NCBI GenBank assembly: GCA_008692225.1
Contig: VICG01000001.1
Coordinates: forward strand, 1,414,501 to 1,478,500
Origin: Monilinia fructicola
Taxonomy: Eukaryota > Ascomycota > Leotiomycetes > Helotiales > Sclerotiniaceae
Direction: 5' to 3'
DNA: 64,000 nucleotides
Shown here: in pieces, positions 49,428-60,873 of the stretch
How the letters are laid out: each line of letters starts with the position of its first letter
Position numbering within the stretch: the stretch's first letter is position 1
The notes under the pieces: generated by a model
Databases searched by the model: none
What the model was told of the DNA's origin: nothing
The model's input: the letters and a program-made list of their open reading frames with translations, nothing else
Made by a program: the position numbers and the translations under genes

Positions 49428-50609
49428 ATGCCGGCCGATTACAACTCGACGGCGAGAGCATTGGCTCTACCTATAAGTCCCGTCGAGTCGCCTTCCTCTC
49501 CGGTTCAACAAGCAGAGAGACCGCCATGGTCCAGACGCATATCCTCCAGCGTACGACGCGCCAATAACACCGCCGCCTCACCATACTCTACTCAACCGAG
49601 CACGTCCTTCAAAGATCAAATCCTTCGCAAAGCCGACAAGCTGCAGAGAAAAGTGATATCAACATGGCAGAAGCTTTCTCCCCTGCAAAAGGGTCTTGCC
49701 GTTGTCGCCGCCATCCTAAACATCATCCTCGTCGTCCTCTTCCTCGTCTACCAACACCAAATCTTCGCCAGTCTCGCCCCCTTCGCGGAACGATGGCGGG
49801 ACATGCCAGGAGGCTGGATGATCCTCTGGGCCATGACCTTCATCGCCGCCTTCCCCCCCCTCATCGGCTACTCCTCCACCATCACCATCGCCGGGTTCGT
49901 CTACGGCGTCCCCAAAGGCTGGGCCATCGTGGCGAGCGCAACGGTCGCCGGCTCCCTCTGCTCATTCCTCGCGTCCCGCACCATCCTCTCCACCTACGTG
50001 CACCGCCTCGTCGGCCAAGACAAACGCTTCGAAGCGCTCGCCCTCACCCTCAAGCACGACGGCATCAAGATCCTGTGCATGATCCGCCTCTGCCCCCTCC
50101 CCTACTCCCTCTCCAACGCCGCCATCGCCACCTTCCCCACCGTGCACCCGCTCAAATACGCGCTGGCCACGGCCCTCGTCACCCCCAAGCTCTTCATCCA
50201 CGTGTTCATCGGGAGCCGCCTCGGCTCCCTCGCCGGCGACGAAGCAATGGATGCCTCGACCAAGATCATCAACTACGCCAGCATCATCATAGGCGGCGCC
50301 CTCGGCGCCACGGTCGGCTACATCATCTACCAGCGCACCATGGCGCGCGCCCAAGAGCTCGAGAGAGAAGCGCTCGAGGCGGGCAATGGTGATGCGGCCG
50401 CGGCGCGCAGGGTAGCCTCGGGATACACGGATGCCAGCACGGATGACGCGGCGCTGATGAACGACGACGATATCTCCCTATGGGACAATGAGGATGGTCC
50501 AGCGGGGTACACGGATTTTGTCGACGAGGACGAGGAGGATGTTTTTGTGGGCGGAGTCTTGGATGCAGAGGCGGGCACGGGGGGCAAGGGAAATCCAGCT
50601 AGAACCTGA
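49428..50609 (+). CDS. TVP38: Golgi membrane protein Tvp38 (VTT/DedA family)
   Basis: Single exon, 393 aa. The N-terminal 60 residues are Ser/Pro-rich and cytosolic. A hydrophobic segment ([19 protein letters not shown]) is followed by the VTT core: [50 protein letters not shown], and the [18 protein letters not shown] motif with the re-entrant loop residues of this family. A last transmembrane segment ([20 protein letters not shown]) leads to an acidic C-terminal tail. In yeast Tvp38 is a late-Golgi tethering/SNARE-associated protein; related VTT proteins are lipid scramblases. The middle of the gene (49700-50400) is very rich in C/G at third positions, producing long open frames on other strands, which are shadows. 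The 3' UTR has a run of G (about 50620-50632). Confidence 0.92.
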   Translation: MPADYNSTARALALPISPVESPSSPVQQAERPPWSRRISSSVRRANNTAASPYSTQPSTSFKDQILRKADKLQRKVISTWQKLSPLQKGLAVVAAILNIILVVLFLVYQHQIFASLAPFAERWRDMPGGWMILWAMTFIAAFPPLIGYSSTITIAGFVYGVPKGWAIVASATVAGSLCSFLASRTILSTYVHRLVGQDKRFEALALTLKHDGIKILCMIRLCPLPYSLSNAAIATFPTVHPLKYALATALVTPKLFIHVFIGSRLGSLAGDEAMDASTKIINYASIIIGGALGATVGYIIYQRTMARAQELEREALEAGNGDAAAARRVASGYTDASTDDAALMNDDDISLWDNEDGPAGYTDFVDEDEEDVFVGGVLDAEAGTGGKGNPART

Positions 50610-51161
50610 ATTTGGTTTGGGGGGGGGGGGGGTTTGGCTGACGGTATGGGCATCATCATGGGGCATGTTGTATGAAAATGTTTGAGCAGGATACATTCGG
50701 GGTCTGGTTGGGTCTGAGTGTGTCACCGCACTTTTGGCGTTCGGGGTAAGGAAACCACTAAATGGCATATGTTTTATCTAGTATGCATGTCCTACTTGCA
50801 TGGGGAAAGGATGATATCGAGTTAGAGCGGAACAAGTGATGAATGTGAGGTAGCTCTTTGGGACCTCAACATTTGATAAGATTCAACGGAAATGCTTGTC
50901 TGCAGCATTCCTGTGCCGTTCTTTCGATTCGTGGTATTCTTATTATTTGCTATAGAATTTCTGAACTACCCTATTATGCCTACCTGCCTTGATCAGGAAT
51001 TGCCATGGACCAAAAACCCCCCTGAGATATTTAGTCCTGCACGAGAATACCGTTTGTGGCCAATCATTCCCTATGTACCGGCGGACCGCGAAAACTCCAT
51101 CGCTAAAAAAGTCAAATCCCTAATCAAGTCGCTATCAAAATCTCATCGTCAAATCGTCAAA
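50610..51161. other. Convergent intergenic spacer
   Basis: Lies between the TVP38 stop and the stop of the 51.2 kb gene. A G homopolymer of 13 or so lies near the start. No gene is supported. Confidence 0.5.
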
Positions 51162-52893
51162 TCATTCATTATGTGCCTGATACTGCTTCATGAAAGCCAA
51201 TGCTTGTTCAATCGGATACCCTATGAATACAGGTCCTGTAAAAACCATCTTTGGTCCATTACCCTGCATCTGGAGCTGTTCGGGTTGTATAAAGGTGGGT
51301 CGGTCGTGAAATACGGGGGGTGCATCATAATTTGTAGAGGGGGCTGCATCTTTGGCCTTCTGATCTTGGCTAAAAGGGCATCCTGATGGTCGCTCTGCTT
51401 CAACTGGAGTGATGGGCAATTCGCGTATTGATTTTGGTTCCGCATTCGATGCCGCAGTATGTCCAAATGGACACTTCCCGGGGGGCTTTGGGAAGTTATC
51501 CAATGGAACGGATACAGGCGCTGGAGGTGGAGACACCGGCCGATGGTCAGATGGTTGATCATAGACTGGAACAGATATTCCCCATGGTCTGCTTGGAGAT
51601 TCGCCAACCCTGACTTCTTTCATTGGCCTGTCAAAACGACTTTCTCTGTCATCTGCAGGAGCAGATTGAGTTTCGTGCATTGATGCACTGCCATCAACAC
51701 TGACATTATTCGCCCAGTTCTCCACTCTCTCGTTAGATGCCCGCTCGACCTCGTACGCTTCTTGCTCTTCTTTTGTAGGTAACATTGGTTGATGCTTTTG
51801 GCCTAGGCCCTGAATCATGCTCACAAGATTTCCATATTTCGCATCTATCATCCTCACATCATCCTCGTTTCGTTGATATCGCTTGACGCAAATTTCATGA
51901 CTGCGGGGGACTTCGTGTTTGTGGGTTTCAAAATATCGTGCTATCTCTTCAGGTGAATGTTGATTAAGATATCGAATTGGACATTGAGCCTTGGGGCCTG
52001 TTGCTGACGGGGGCGGAGATGACATCGTCTCGGCGTACATTTGTGCGCAGATAGGATCTGATGAGTGGTGGGGAGTGGGGTCTTGGGTATCGATAGGAGT
52101 CAAAGGTTGATCGGATTCACCAGTGCTGGTATCCTGAGCATTTGGGGTCTTCATGGATTTCGTTCCGTCAGGCATAGTTACAAATGGACACAACAATGAA
52201 CTCTTCTTTCCAGGCACAGTAAAATCTTGTTCGAGAACAGTTGATAAGGAGGTTCGGTGTGCGGATAATCTCATATTACTACTTCCACCGGATATACTTT
52301 TACTAGTTGTAGATCCGGCAGACTTTCCAGATATAGCGGCAAGACGCTGTGCTGCCTTTCTTCCGTCCCTTATTGCCACTGCAGTTTGATGCTTCGAAGT
52401 GGGTTGCTTACGAAGTGGTAAAGGAACAAACCCACCACGTTCAGGAATGGTTACTTGTAAATCAGGAGGTAATTGAAGTTTTGCTAATGTACTAGCTATC
52501 TCCGGATCTGATGGGGCATATTTATCCGCCAAAGATTGGTACTATGAAGATTTATATTAGTCTTGGTTCTCTCAAGCTCGTCTCAATGATAGTAATGAAG
52601 AAGTTGTGAGTCGAATATTCAGACAATTTGGTAGTTTATCGGCATTGCTACTTTGCAACAAGTAACTTTGTTCTAGAGCTATTTGTGTACATCATTAAAG
52701 GACATGGGGGCTGATTGATTTGAAGTGAAGTGAAATGAAATGTAATAAAACTTACTTGAGAATGTGAATAGCGCAATTTGTGTTCCAATATTGTCTTTCT
52801 GTCACTTAAAAGTTGAACTTCATCTGCTAGAATATTAAAATTGTTAATTAGAGTATTGGTAAGTTCTTCATAATCAAGGTCTTGTAATGGCAT
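51162..52893 (-). CDS. Conserved fungal protein with coiled-coil start and repeated CPF/CPI motifs
   Basis: Two exons, 52893-52756 and 52541-51162 (1518 nt, 505 aa); intron 52542-52755 is long for this window (214 bp) and could hide a further small exon. Not recognised. The N-terminus looks like a short coiled coil (LINNFNILADEVQLLSDRKT, ILEHKLRYSHSQ), followed by YQSLADKYAPSDPEIASTLA. A distinctive trait is the recurrence of Cys-Pro-Phe/Ile: LCPFVTMPDG, QCPIRYLNQHSPEEIARYF, KCPFGHTA and GCPFSQD. The central SPEEIARYFETHKHEVPRSHEICVKRYQ is the best-ordered part; most of the rest is Pro/Ser-rich. The C-terminus ends in MVFTGPVFIGYPIEQALAF. The CPF(G/S)H-like motifs could bind metal or be short interaction motifs. 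Function unknown. Confidence 0.75.
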
Positions 52894-53480
52894 GATGTAC
52901 GGCAAGAAGGAGAAGATGGAAAGAATAGTTGTTCATTGAGCCCTCAGAGGAGATTGATTTGAGAAAGGAAAAAGATGGAAGCCGGGATGGAAGGCAGGAT
53001 GGAACGATGGAAAGAGTTTAAGAGAAGATTGGAAAGCAAGAAAAGGACTTTATGAAGCTAAAATTTACTAGGCTTAGCGTCATATGGTTTCAGTCTAGTC
53101 ACTCTAGTGACGAGGATCTCCATAAAAAAAGTTGATGGATTATGTAACAATTAAGATCTCTTCAGTATTGTACTAGTATTGTTCCCCTCCGCAATTCCGC
53201 CTACAATATTTGGTACAGATGGATGAATGGAAGTGTGGGCACTGGGTGGATGGATGCGGGTCAATATTCAAAGAAGGGTGATCGATTTATTATTATTACT
53301 GTATTATTATTACTGTACTTACTACTGTACTGTACTGCGTATGCCTAGGCAGGTATCCGTGCAGTACTAATAAAGGTATGTACGGAGTACAGTAAGGAGT
53401 ACCCGTGTTGATTATTGTGTGGCATCATGGCATGATATACGGAGTATAGAGTCGATAGAGGTTGTTGGGGTAAGTATTAT
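52894..53480. other. Intergenic, upstream of the 51.2 kb gene
   Basis: Purine-rich leader, then DNA with several tacggagta copies (about 53391 and 53438). No gene is supported. Confidence 0.5.
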
Positions 53481-53911
53481 AAAACATACTGAAAAATGAT
53501 TAAGTCTTCTTTTATATATAGGGGTATTAATTAATCATAATATTTTATTGCTTGAAAATTTATATAGGAGAACAAAAATAGTAAAAGTATTATTATTTTT
53601 TTTTCGAAAATTTAAAATTTTATATATATATTATTTATATTTATAATTATTAAATAACGGTTTTTTATAAATCTAAATAATTTAATAAGATATTTATTTT
53701 TTTATAATATTTTATAATTCTTCTATTATTTTTCTTAATTTATAATAATTACAGTTTTTAAAATAATAAAGATTAATCTAATCCTTTATATAATTCTATA
53801 TTTATAATTAGATTAAGATTAAGAGAGAAAGGTAATTAATTAATTTTTTTGAGTTATTTTAATACAAACTTTTAAATAATAATTTTTATTATATAAATAA
53901 ATACTTTGATT

Positions 53912-53942
<31 letters not shown>

Positions 53943-54057
53943 TAATAAAATAATATACTTCTAATATAGATCTATATTAATAAACTTTTAATCCTTTAGT
54001 TATATTTTTTAAAAAACATCTTTAAAATATTTATCTTTTCTTTTTTCATTTCCTTTT

Positions 54058-54100
<43 letters not shown>

Positions 54101-54830
54101 TAAAAACTTTATTTTTTTAATAAATAATATATATTTTTTAATAATATTCTAATATTTATTTATTTAATTAAAATACTTTGAAATAAATTAAAATAGAAAT
54201 TATCGATTTCCTTTAAAAGTAGATAATTTATAGAAAGTAATATAATATTTATAATCTATATACTATAAATTAAATTATATAGTATTTCTATTAATTCTTT
54301 TTTCTTTTAATAAAATATATATTAATACTTTTCTAAAGTATTTATAAATTTAATAATAATATTAAATTAAAAAATTAATAAGATAAAAAGTTAACTAAGA
54401 TGTTTTTAAAATATTTAATATATTAAAAATATATAAGTTATTTATTTATAATTAAAAAAATTTCTTTTATTAATAAAATACTTCTTAATTTATTAAATCT
54501 TTTATTTTATTTATTTAAATATATAAATTTCTATTTATTAATTATAAGTTATTCTATATTTAATAAAAATAATAGATTAAATAGAATTAAGATTCAAATT
54601 AGAAGAAAAAAAGAAGAAAAAGGAATAATCTATTTTAATAATTATTTATTATATAATATTATTATTAAAATTTCTAAATACTTTATATAATAGATTTTAA
54701 AACGAATTTGTTAAAGCAATTTACAAATATAAAGATAATCGAAATTGATTAATTAAAAGCTTTTATTAAAAGCCTATAAAAATATATAAGGCAAATTAAT
54801 TTTTTATAATACTTCCAAGGTTACCCTAAC
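53481..54830. other. AT island, about 1.35 kb, almost without G or C
   Basis: Composition drops abruptly to mostly A and T, with TpA very common, tandem ttta/tatt (53910-53943) and (ta)n (54061-54095). No coding frame survives. This is the look of repeat DNA decayed by repeat-induced point mutation in filamentous ascomycetes, but no recognisable transposon sequence remains. Confidence 0.7.
54061..54095. repeat. Microsatellite (ta)n
   Basis: About 17 uninterrupted ta units inside the AT island. Confidence 0.95.
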
Positions 54831-56428
54831 AACCTCTATATGGACACCACGTTATCTCCGAAATATCCAACTGCACGGAGCTGTACGGAGTGGGTTGCAT
54901 GGTAACGGTCGTTGTATTTGTTTTGTACCTGTGGTTGTCCTTATACCTAGGTAGTTCTACTTACCTACGTATACTTACTTGTACTGGTAGCTACTCGGTA
55001 ATCATCATCATCAACCTCATCAGTATTATTCTTACCTACCTACCCATTTATATTAATTATTATTAGAAGTTTGAGGCAGAATCGTCAATCACACTGAAAG
55101 CCGCCCAGCCTGGAATGTTATGCGTATTACCAGTTTACCACTGCCAACTAGGTCGTCCGGCGCAAAGTACTTCTCCATGATTGGATAATCCTTATGGATA
55201 GGTCCCAGGCTCAACCAACTGTTGCTTATTATTATGCTCGGCACAGGAGGAGATTCTTCACATTCATACCAACACACTTCATATACAAACGTCCATTGGA
55301 TGATAGACATGATGAATGGGAAGGATTTTTGTATCACCAACATTCTGTATATCACATCACTTCTTAACAGATTCCACCCCCATTCCTCCGAGCGTTAAGG
55401 ATTCTCATTTGTATCTGAGATGAGATGGGATGGGATCCTTCAATTTGCCATTATTGATACCTACCAACGACTCAATGAGGGACTTACCTAGCACCCAACC
55501 TTGGGCATTTGTAGATGGATGTTAAAGAAGAGGTGTATAGGGGTCCAGGAGGAAAGGTGACATCAAACATAGGATGAATCAGAGAGAGTTTCAATCATTC
55601 AAACATACCAATTCGTACAGTAGAACTAGATACTCGGGTAATCGTATATGTAATGGACTTTTCGGCCCCCTCGCCCCTCTCGCCCCTTTATAGATACCCG
55701 GACCGTGGACATCCGACTACTTACGAATGTGATCTATACATTTCCAAAATAATAACCTCATAACTAATTAACTGTAATTAGGTACTTGTTATTCCTGGAC
55801 TACTTTACGGAGTACTCTACTCTTCCATCCCCCTCCCTTCCCCCCAATTCTTATTTGTGCTATTATTGGAAGCTGGGCCCCCCTAATTTGATGCGAAGTC
55901 GATCATCGGCAACCTTGGAACCTTTGAATCCCCAGACATTCTTCGTCTACGGAGTACAATTGGGTTCCTACAACTTTTGTCACATCCCAGACTGTTTCCC
56001 TACCTACTCACTTGCCTACCTGCCTACCTACTTATTACCTGCTTGCCTACATACAGTAGGTACTTACCTACCTACAGCTGTATTGGCGAGGGCGCGTCAA
56101 TTCACATTCACTACGAGAGAAAGGTAGCTTTGAAGGCTTATTAGCGGATCATGTTCCAGTCGAATTTTCCTTTTTCATTTCCGTTTCTATTTCTATTTCT
56201 ATCTCCATTTCCATTTCCATTTCTGTTTGCATTTCTATTTCTATCAATCTCACTGTAATAATTTGAATCTTCAGAACAATTATCGTCATACCTCAGAAAT
56301 CGTATTTACGGAGCTCCGAATCTACGAGCCAGATCCATCCTTCCATCCTTCCTTCCTTCCCTCCTTCCCTCTGTACCCATACCTTTGTTCTTCACTTGAA
56401 TCTACGATCATAAACTTCACTCTCAATA
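54831..56428. other. Intergenic, promoter side of the F-box/CaaX gene
   Basis: Includes tacctaggta (54944), tacggagta (55806, 55948), cctacctacc-rich DNA (about 55990-56075) and a tttcta/tttcca pyrimidine repeat (56175-56245), then a CT-rich leader. No gene is supported. Confidence 0.5.
56175..56245. repeat. Degenerate hexanucleotide repeat (tttcta/tttcca)n
   Basis: About 70 bp of tandem tttcya units, pyrimidine-rich on the coding strand, about 190 bp before the next start codon. Confidence 0.75.
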
Positions 56429-59400
56429 ATGTCTAATAGGAGCGTCTCGATAAGCTCAATCTCTTCTGTGGGATCTGAGAAGCAATTGGCAGAGACATCC
56501 AATATGGAGAAGAGCGCATTTGAACAGCTCCCCGAAGATATTATTCTACAGTGAGCACAACAAATAAGAACGTCATGTAAAATCTCTAATCGTATTCTCT
56601 AGGATTCTACGCCTTACCAATGCCAATACTTTTGCTTCTCTCGTCTTACTAAACACCAGATGGAGGGAAATCTCGCAACAAGCCTACCTTTATGCCCATC
56701 ATCTCACTCAATGCCCTTCATACTCGGCCGCACACAATACAATTCCAGTCTCGGAGGATGAGGATAATCTTCCACGTCTGCGGAGCCTTTTCGCACAAGA
56801 GGTCAGGCGCAATCTGTTCGAGGCATATTTACGGCCTCAAGAAACTGTTATAAATTTAGTCTCGACCTCGATAAGTTCGTCCAGTGCGCCAGGGGGAGAG
56901 GCCTGCCATTTTTCTATCTCACCTCGTGGCGTTTTAGTCCTCGCCTATAACTCATCTCGAATTCACATCATAGACGTCACGGCTCCAGAGGTTCACATCA
57001 TACGAGAACTCAAAATCTTGCGACGTCCAGCTGCAACGACGATTACAGATGATGGCTCTATGCTTGCGGTTCTCTCGAATGATCTTCAGGTCAATATTTA
57101 CGACTTGACGGTGCGGCCACCAAAGCAAACTCGGTCTGTGGCACTGAATCATCTCCCAAGAACCATCGCCCTCTCCCCCACGGGACAGGTTCTCGCCGCA
57201 GCTTATGAGTAAGTACATTTCCTTTGGGGTTATGCATACATCTATTCTTTACTGTCCAGGCTGTGCCTAGTTTTCGTCTCGACATTACCAGAAAGTGTTG
57301 CCAAGCTTCATTTCTTATCATGTATTACTTCTTACTCATTGAAGTGCTGCTAACCCCGCTAATTTTTAGCTCTGGAGTTGAACTGACCTCTCTGCGTGAA
57401 ATTGGTACAAGCCGCGCGGTGAAAGCCTATGGTGTGGACTCTTTGACATTTTCTCATGATTCTGATTTGCTATTGGGCACCACATTACAATCCAGGAATT
57501 CCAGCACCGTCGTCTTAACAGCGCCATACTATGACCCGGGAAGCGTTTCTCCTGAAGACAGCATTAGTGCTCTTTGGACGACTTCAATTCTTTTCCCCAA
57601 CGGCAGCCGAGACTGCAGTCATGCAGTGCTACTGCCCAGTCTCCATGACGATGACGCAAGTTGGACTTTCACATATGATCGCATCTTTGAAACCTTTCGA
57701 GCTGTTAGGATGGATGACCTGCGCAACGGTAAAGTTCATTTTGTAGGGCCAAATGGAGAACCGCCTGCATCGAAAGCGGCAGCAAACAAGACCGGAGATC
57801 TAGCAGCAGTAGGTTATAGTCGAGGTAGCGTTTGGCTTTGGGGAATTCCGGAGAATCTGGATCCTACGCCTGCCATTGTGGGCTCGAGCAGTAATGCAGA
57901 AACCGCACCAGGCACACCCGTAAGTCAAGTTGGACGTCGAAACAGCGCGCCATCGCTACGCTCTGTAAATAGATCGCTGGATCACAACAATCCTCGCATT
58001 CCGCAATGGCAACTCTTATGCGATAAATCCCGCAATACATTCGTCGAGGGTTGCCAAATAACCTCGTTAGATGGAGTGAGTGCTTTGAGCTGGGTTCAAG
58101 AAGAGACAAAACAGTTACATGGTGAAAGACTCGTTGCTGTGGCACCAGGAGTAAGACGGCAATGCAATGTAGATGAGGATAATAACATGAGTCCGGTAGA
58201 TGGCGGCCGTATCTGTATACTGGATTTCTCCTGGGGCACAAGCAATGGCAGGAAAACTACAACGACCATAGAGGTGGGTCAACGAGATGATCCGGAAATC
58301 CTGGAGGAAGAACACAGAGATCTGGATACCGAGGTAGCTATTGTCAGAAGAAGAACAGTAGCACAGCGAAGAAGTTATCGTGCAAGCCTTGCTCAGTCAG
58401 TTACCACAATGACACACCCGGATCCACCGCCTGTCCCAGTACTACAGAATATCAGTGATTCAACTAGCATCTCCCTTCCTCCTTTACCTAGACAAATGAG
58501 CTGCCTAGAAAGCACGTCCGATTCAACAGAGACCGCTTCTATCGACGACGATCAAGAAGCATTTGACGATCCTTATGCAAATACGGCACCCCGCTCTGGC
58601 ACGACTCTACGCCGCGCTGCTACGGCTGCTGCGGTTAATCGAAGACTACATCCACGATCAACGATACAAGAACACATCGAGTATCGTCGCGCGGATGGTC
58701 GTGAAGAACATCCACACGAAAGTGATGCAGACAATTGGGAGCCCCCACCACCTCCTTATCAAAAAGACCCGGTCCCTCCACTTCCTGAACACATTCAGAG
58801 ATCTATACTTGCAGATCATGCAAGGTCTCTCCAAAGAGCAGATCCTCGACGTGCTACAGTGCTTGATTTCCCAGGGCTAGATGCTCCAGTTCTTCAACGA
58901 CCTATTCCCGAATCTCTACGTGAGCAGAGATATCCTTTTCAGCGCTCACTTAGTGACACAACTCCCGTGCCTTCCGTGACTGATCCTATTGATGATGAAG
59001 TTCCTCGACCACTGACAAGTCCTTCAAGTCCAAGCTTTTTTGGGCGCCCTACAACCCCTGATCTTAACAGCCTTTATGATGTTTCACCAATGGGCACTCC
59101 ACAGCCAAGCCTTGAAAGAACCTCACCCAGAGGGCCTGTCCGACCTAGCAGCGATGATGATGACACATCCAATTTCACTCCCAGCTCCGCCATGAGGGCG
59201 ACGCTACAATCACCCGTATCTCCCATTCCTCAACCCATGAATGCAACTCTAGACAGGCGGCTGCTAGATTGGGAAAGTACAACAGTTGATGATCAAGTCT
59301 CCCTCTTACAAAACAGTAGACCTTCAACGGCAATACCTGGAGAACACGGAGGCGACTCTCTACAGTCGCATACCGTGATGCAACCCTCAGTGCCGATGCC

Positions 59401-60247
59401 TGAAGCCTCGGATACAACACCTGAACAACAAAGCTCAACATCACCACTGGTCGAAGATGCTTCTTCTTCTCAGCTTACTCACCCAGAACATACTGACACA
59501 TCTATCCCTGTTTGTAGAGAGGTCAATTCTGTATCGGTGGTACCAGAGACTCCTGTAAATGACGCTGGACAATCATCCTCTGGATTCGTGCTCCCTAGTG
59601 CCGATCTTTTAGCACGTTTCAACAGTCGTAGTGGGCGTCCAGCTAGTCTGAGGGATCCATCTCGACGTCGCTCTGGTTCTAACCCTCGAGACTCTGTACC
59701 ACTTCAAGGTTTTAGTGTCCGTCCCCAACAACCTCATCGCCCTAATCCTGAGCACTCAGATCGCCCTTCTGCACCACCTCGTGCAGCCGCTGGCGCTTAT
59801 GGATCAATTTTGTCGCGTTCAAATACCACTATTCGACCCACCACTGGCCATAGTGCTCCTTCTAGACGAGCCAGTATCGGCTCACAAAGATACTCTGCAT
59901 CCTTAAATGGCGTGCGCCCATCGCTACAACGACTTGAGACAATTTACAGTGCAACCTCGACAAGCGGTACTGGTGCCTCACCTTACAATATACCAATACC
60001 TGTCACTAGACAAACAAGCAGGACAGAGCGCAGTACAGCGCGAAACATAAAAAGTGTAAAACGAAACGGCTGGAGAAAGAGTGTGATGGCGAAGAGAAGT
60101 AAGAACAAAGGTGATGCAGTAAGTAGTGAGGGCTGGACAGATTTGGCATGGGATTCGAGACCTGCCACTTCGCCTGCGACCGCAGCATATAATCCAGAGG
60201 CACAACCGCTGCAGAAGAAGCATACTGTGAAGTGTACGATAATGTAA
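56429..60247 (+). CDS. Large F-box protein with beta-propeller-like part and C-terminal CaaX box
   Basis: Three exons: 56429-56550, 56603-57208, 57370-60247 (3606 nt, 1201 aa); introns 52 and 161 bp. Residues about 34-75 (FEQLPEDIILQILRLTNANT, FASLVLLNTRWREISQ) form an F-box, which would bind Skp1. Residues about 100-400 contain WD/propeller-like strands (CHFSISPRGVLVLAYNSSRI, TTITDDGSMLAVLSNDLQVN, DSLTFSHDSDLLLGTTLQSR, AVGYSRGSVWLWGIP). The remaining 750 residues are Ser/Pro/Thr-rich and disordered, with Arg-Ser patches near the end. The protein ends KKHTVKCTIM: Cys-Thr-Ile-Met is a CaaX box of the farnesyl type (X=Met), so membrane attachment is predicted. It could be an SCF adaptor acting at a membrane; the substrate is unknown. 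Confidence 0.85.
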
Positions 60248-60873
60248 GACGATGAAAGGACCAGAGGGCTGGGGCGGTTTGGATCGAAAATCCCGCGAAG
60301 TTTTTGGGACGAAAGATATGCATAAAAGCATGATGACATTATGACCCTGGATGATAAATAGTTTTTCTTAATTACTCTCTCTGTGGATTCACATTGGTTG
60401 GATATAGTTCAATGGGCAGCAAAAATAGAGCACATATGGAATAGAATCATTATGATATATACGCACTCTATACATTGGAAAATTCAGTTTCCTGCAAGAA
60501 AATATTTGTGTCCTTTTATTCTTGACTCGCTGAAAGAGTAATTTGCCGCGCCGCAGTTATGTATGAATACACTCAAACTCCAACCTTCACTCAATTCCAG
60601 GTACAGGTATCTTACACAAGCGAGCGAATACCGCCACACAGTTAATTCCCTGAAACCCTACCACCACCTTGAACAAAGACAAAACGTTGATCCAAAAACT
60701 CAAAGAAGAGCACAAGTAAAAAATATATGAAAATCAAGCGGCAAGTCTCGCCAAAACACACACACACAAATGGGAGCGCACCCACAAACACCGCTCGTCC
60801 CATCTCTCCCCTCCCGCTCCTCCCAATCCCTTTCAACGTCCTTTCACGTTCCTCCTGTTCATCAGGGGTCCGT
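60248..60873. other. Convergent intergenic spacer
   Basis: Contains the 3' ends of the F-box/CaaX gene and of the 60.9 kb gene. No gene is supported. Confidence 0.5.

Noticed and set aside
49664..50392. 242-residue frame and a 130-residue antisense frame inside TVP38
   Set aside because: Composition (Arg/Pro/His or Gly/Glu/Asp) is that of GC-rich shadow frames; the Tvp38 frame has full family motifs.
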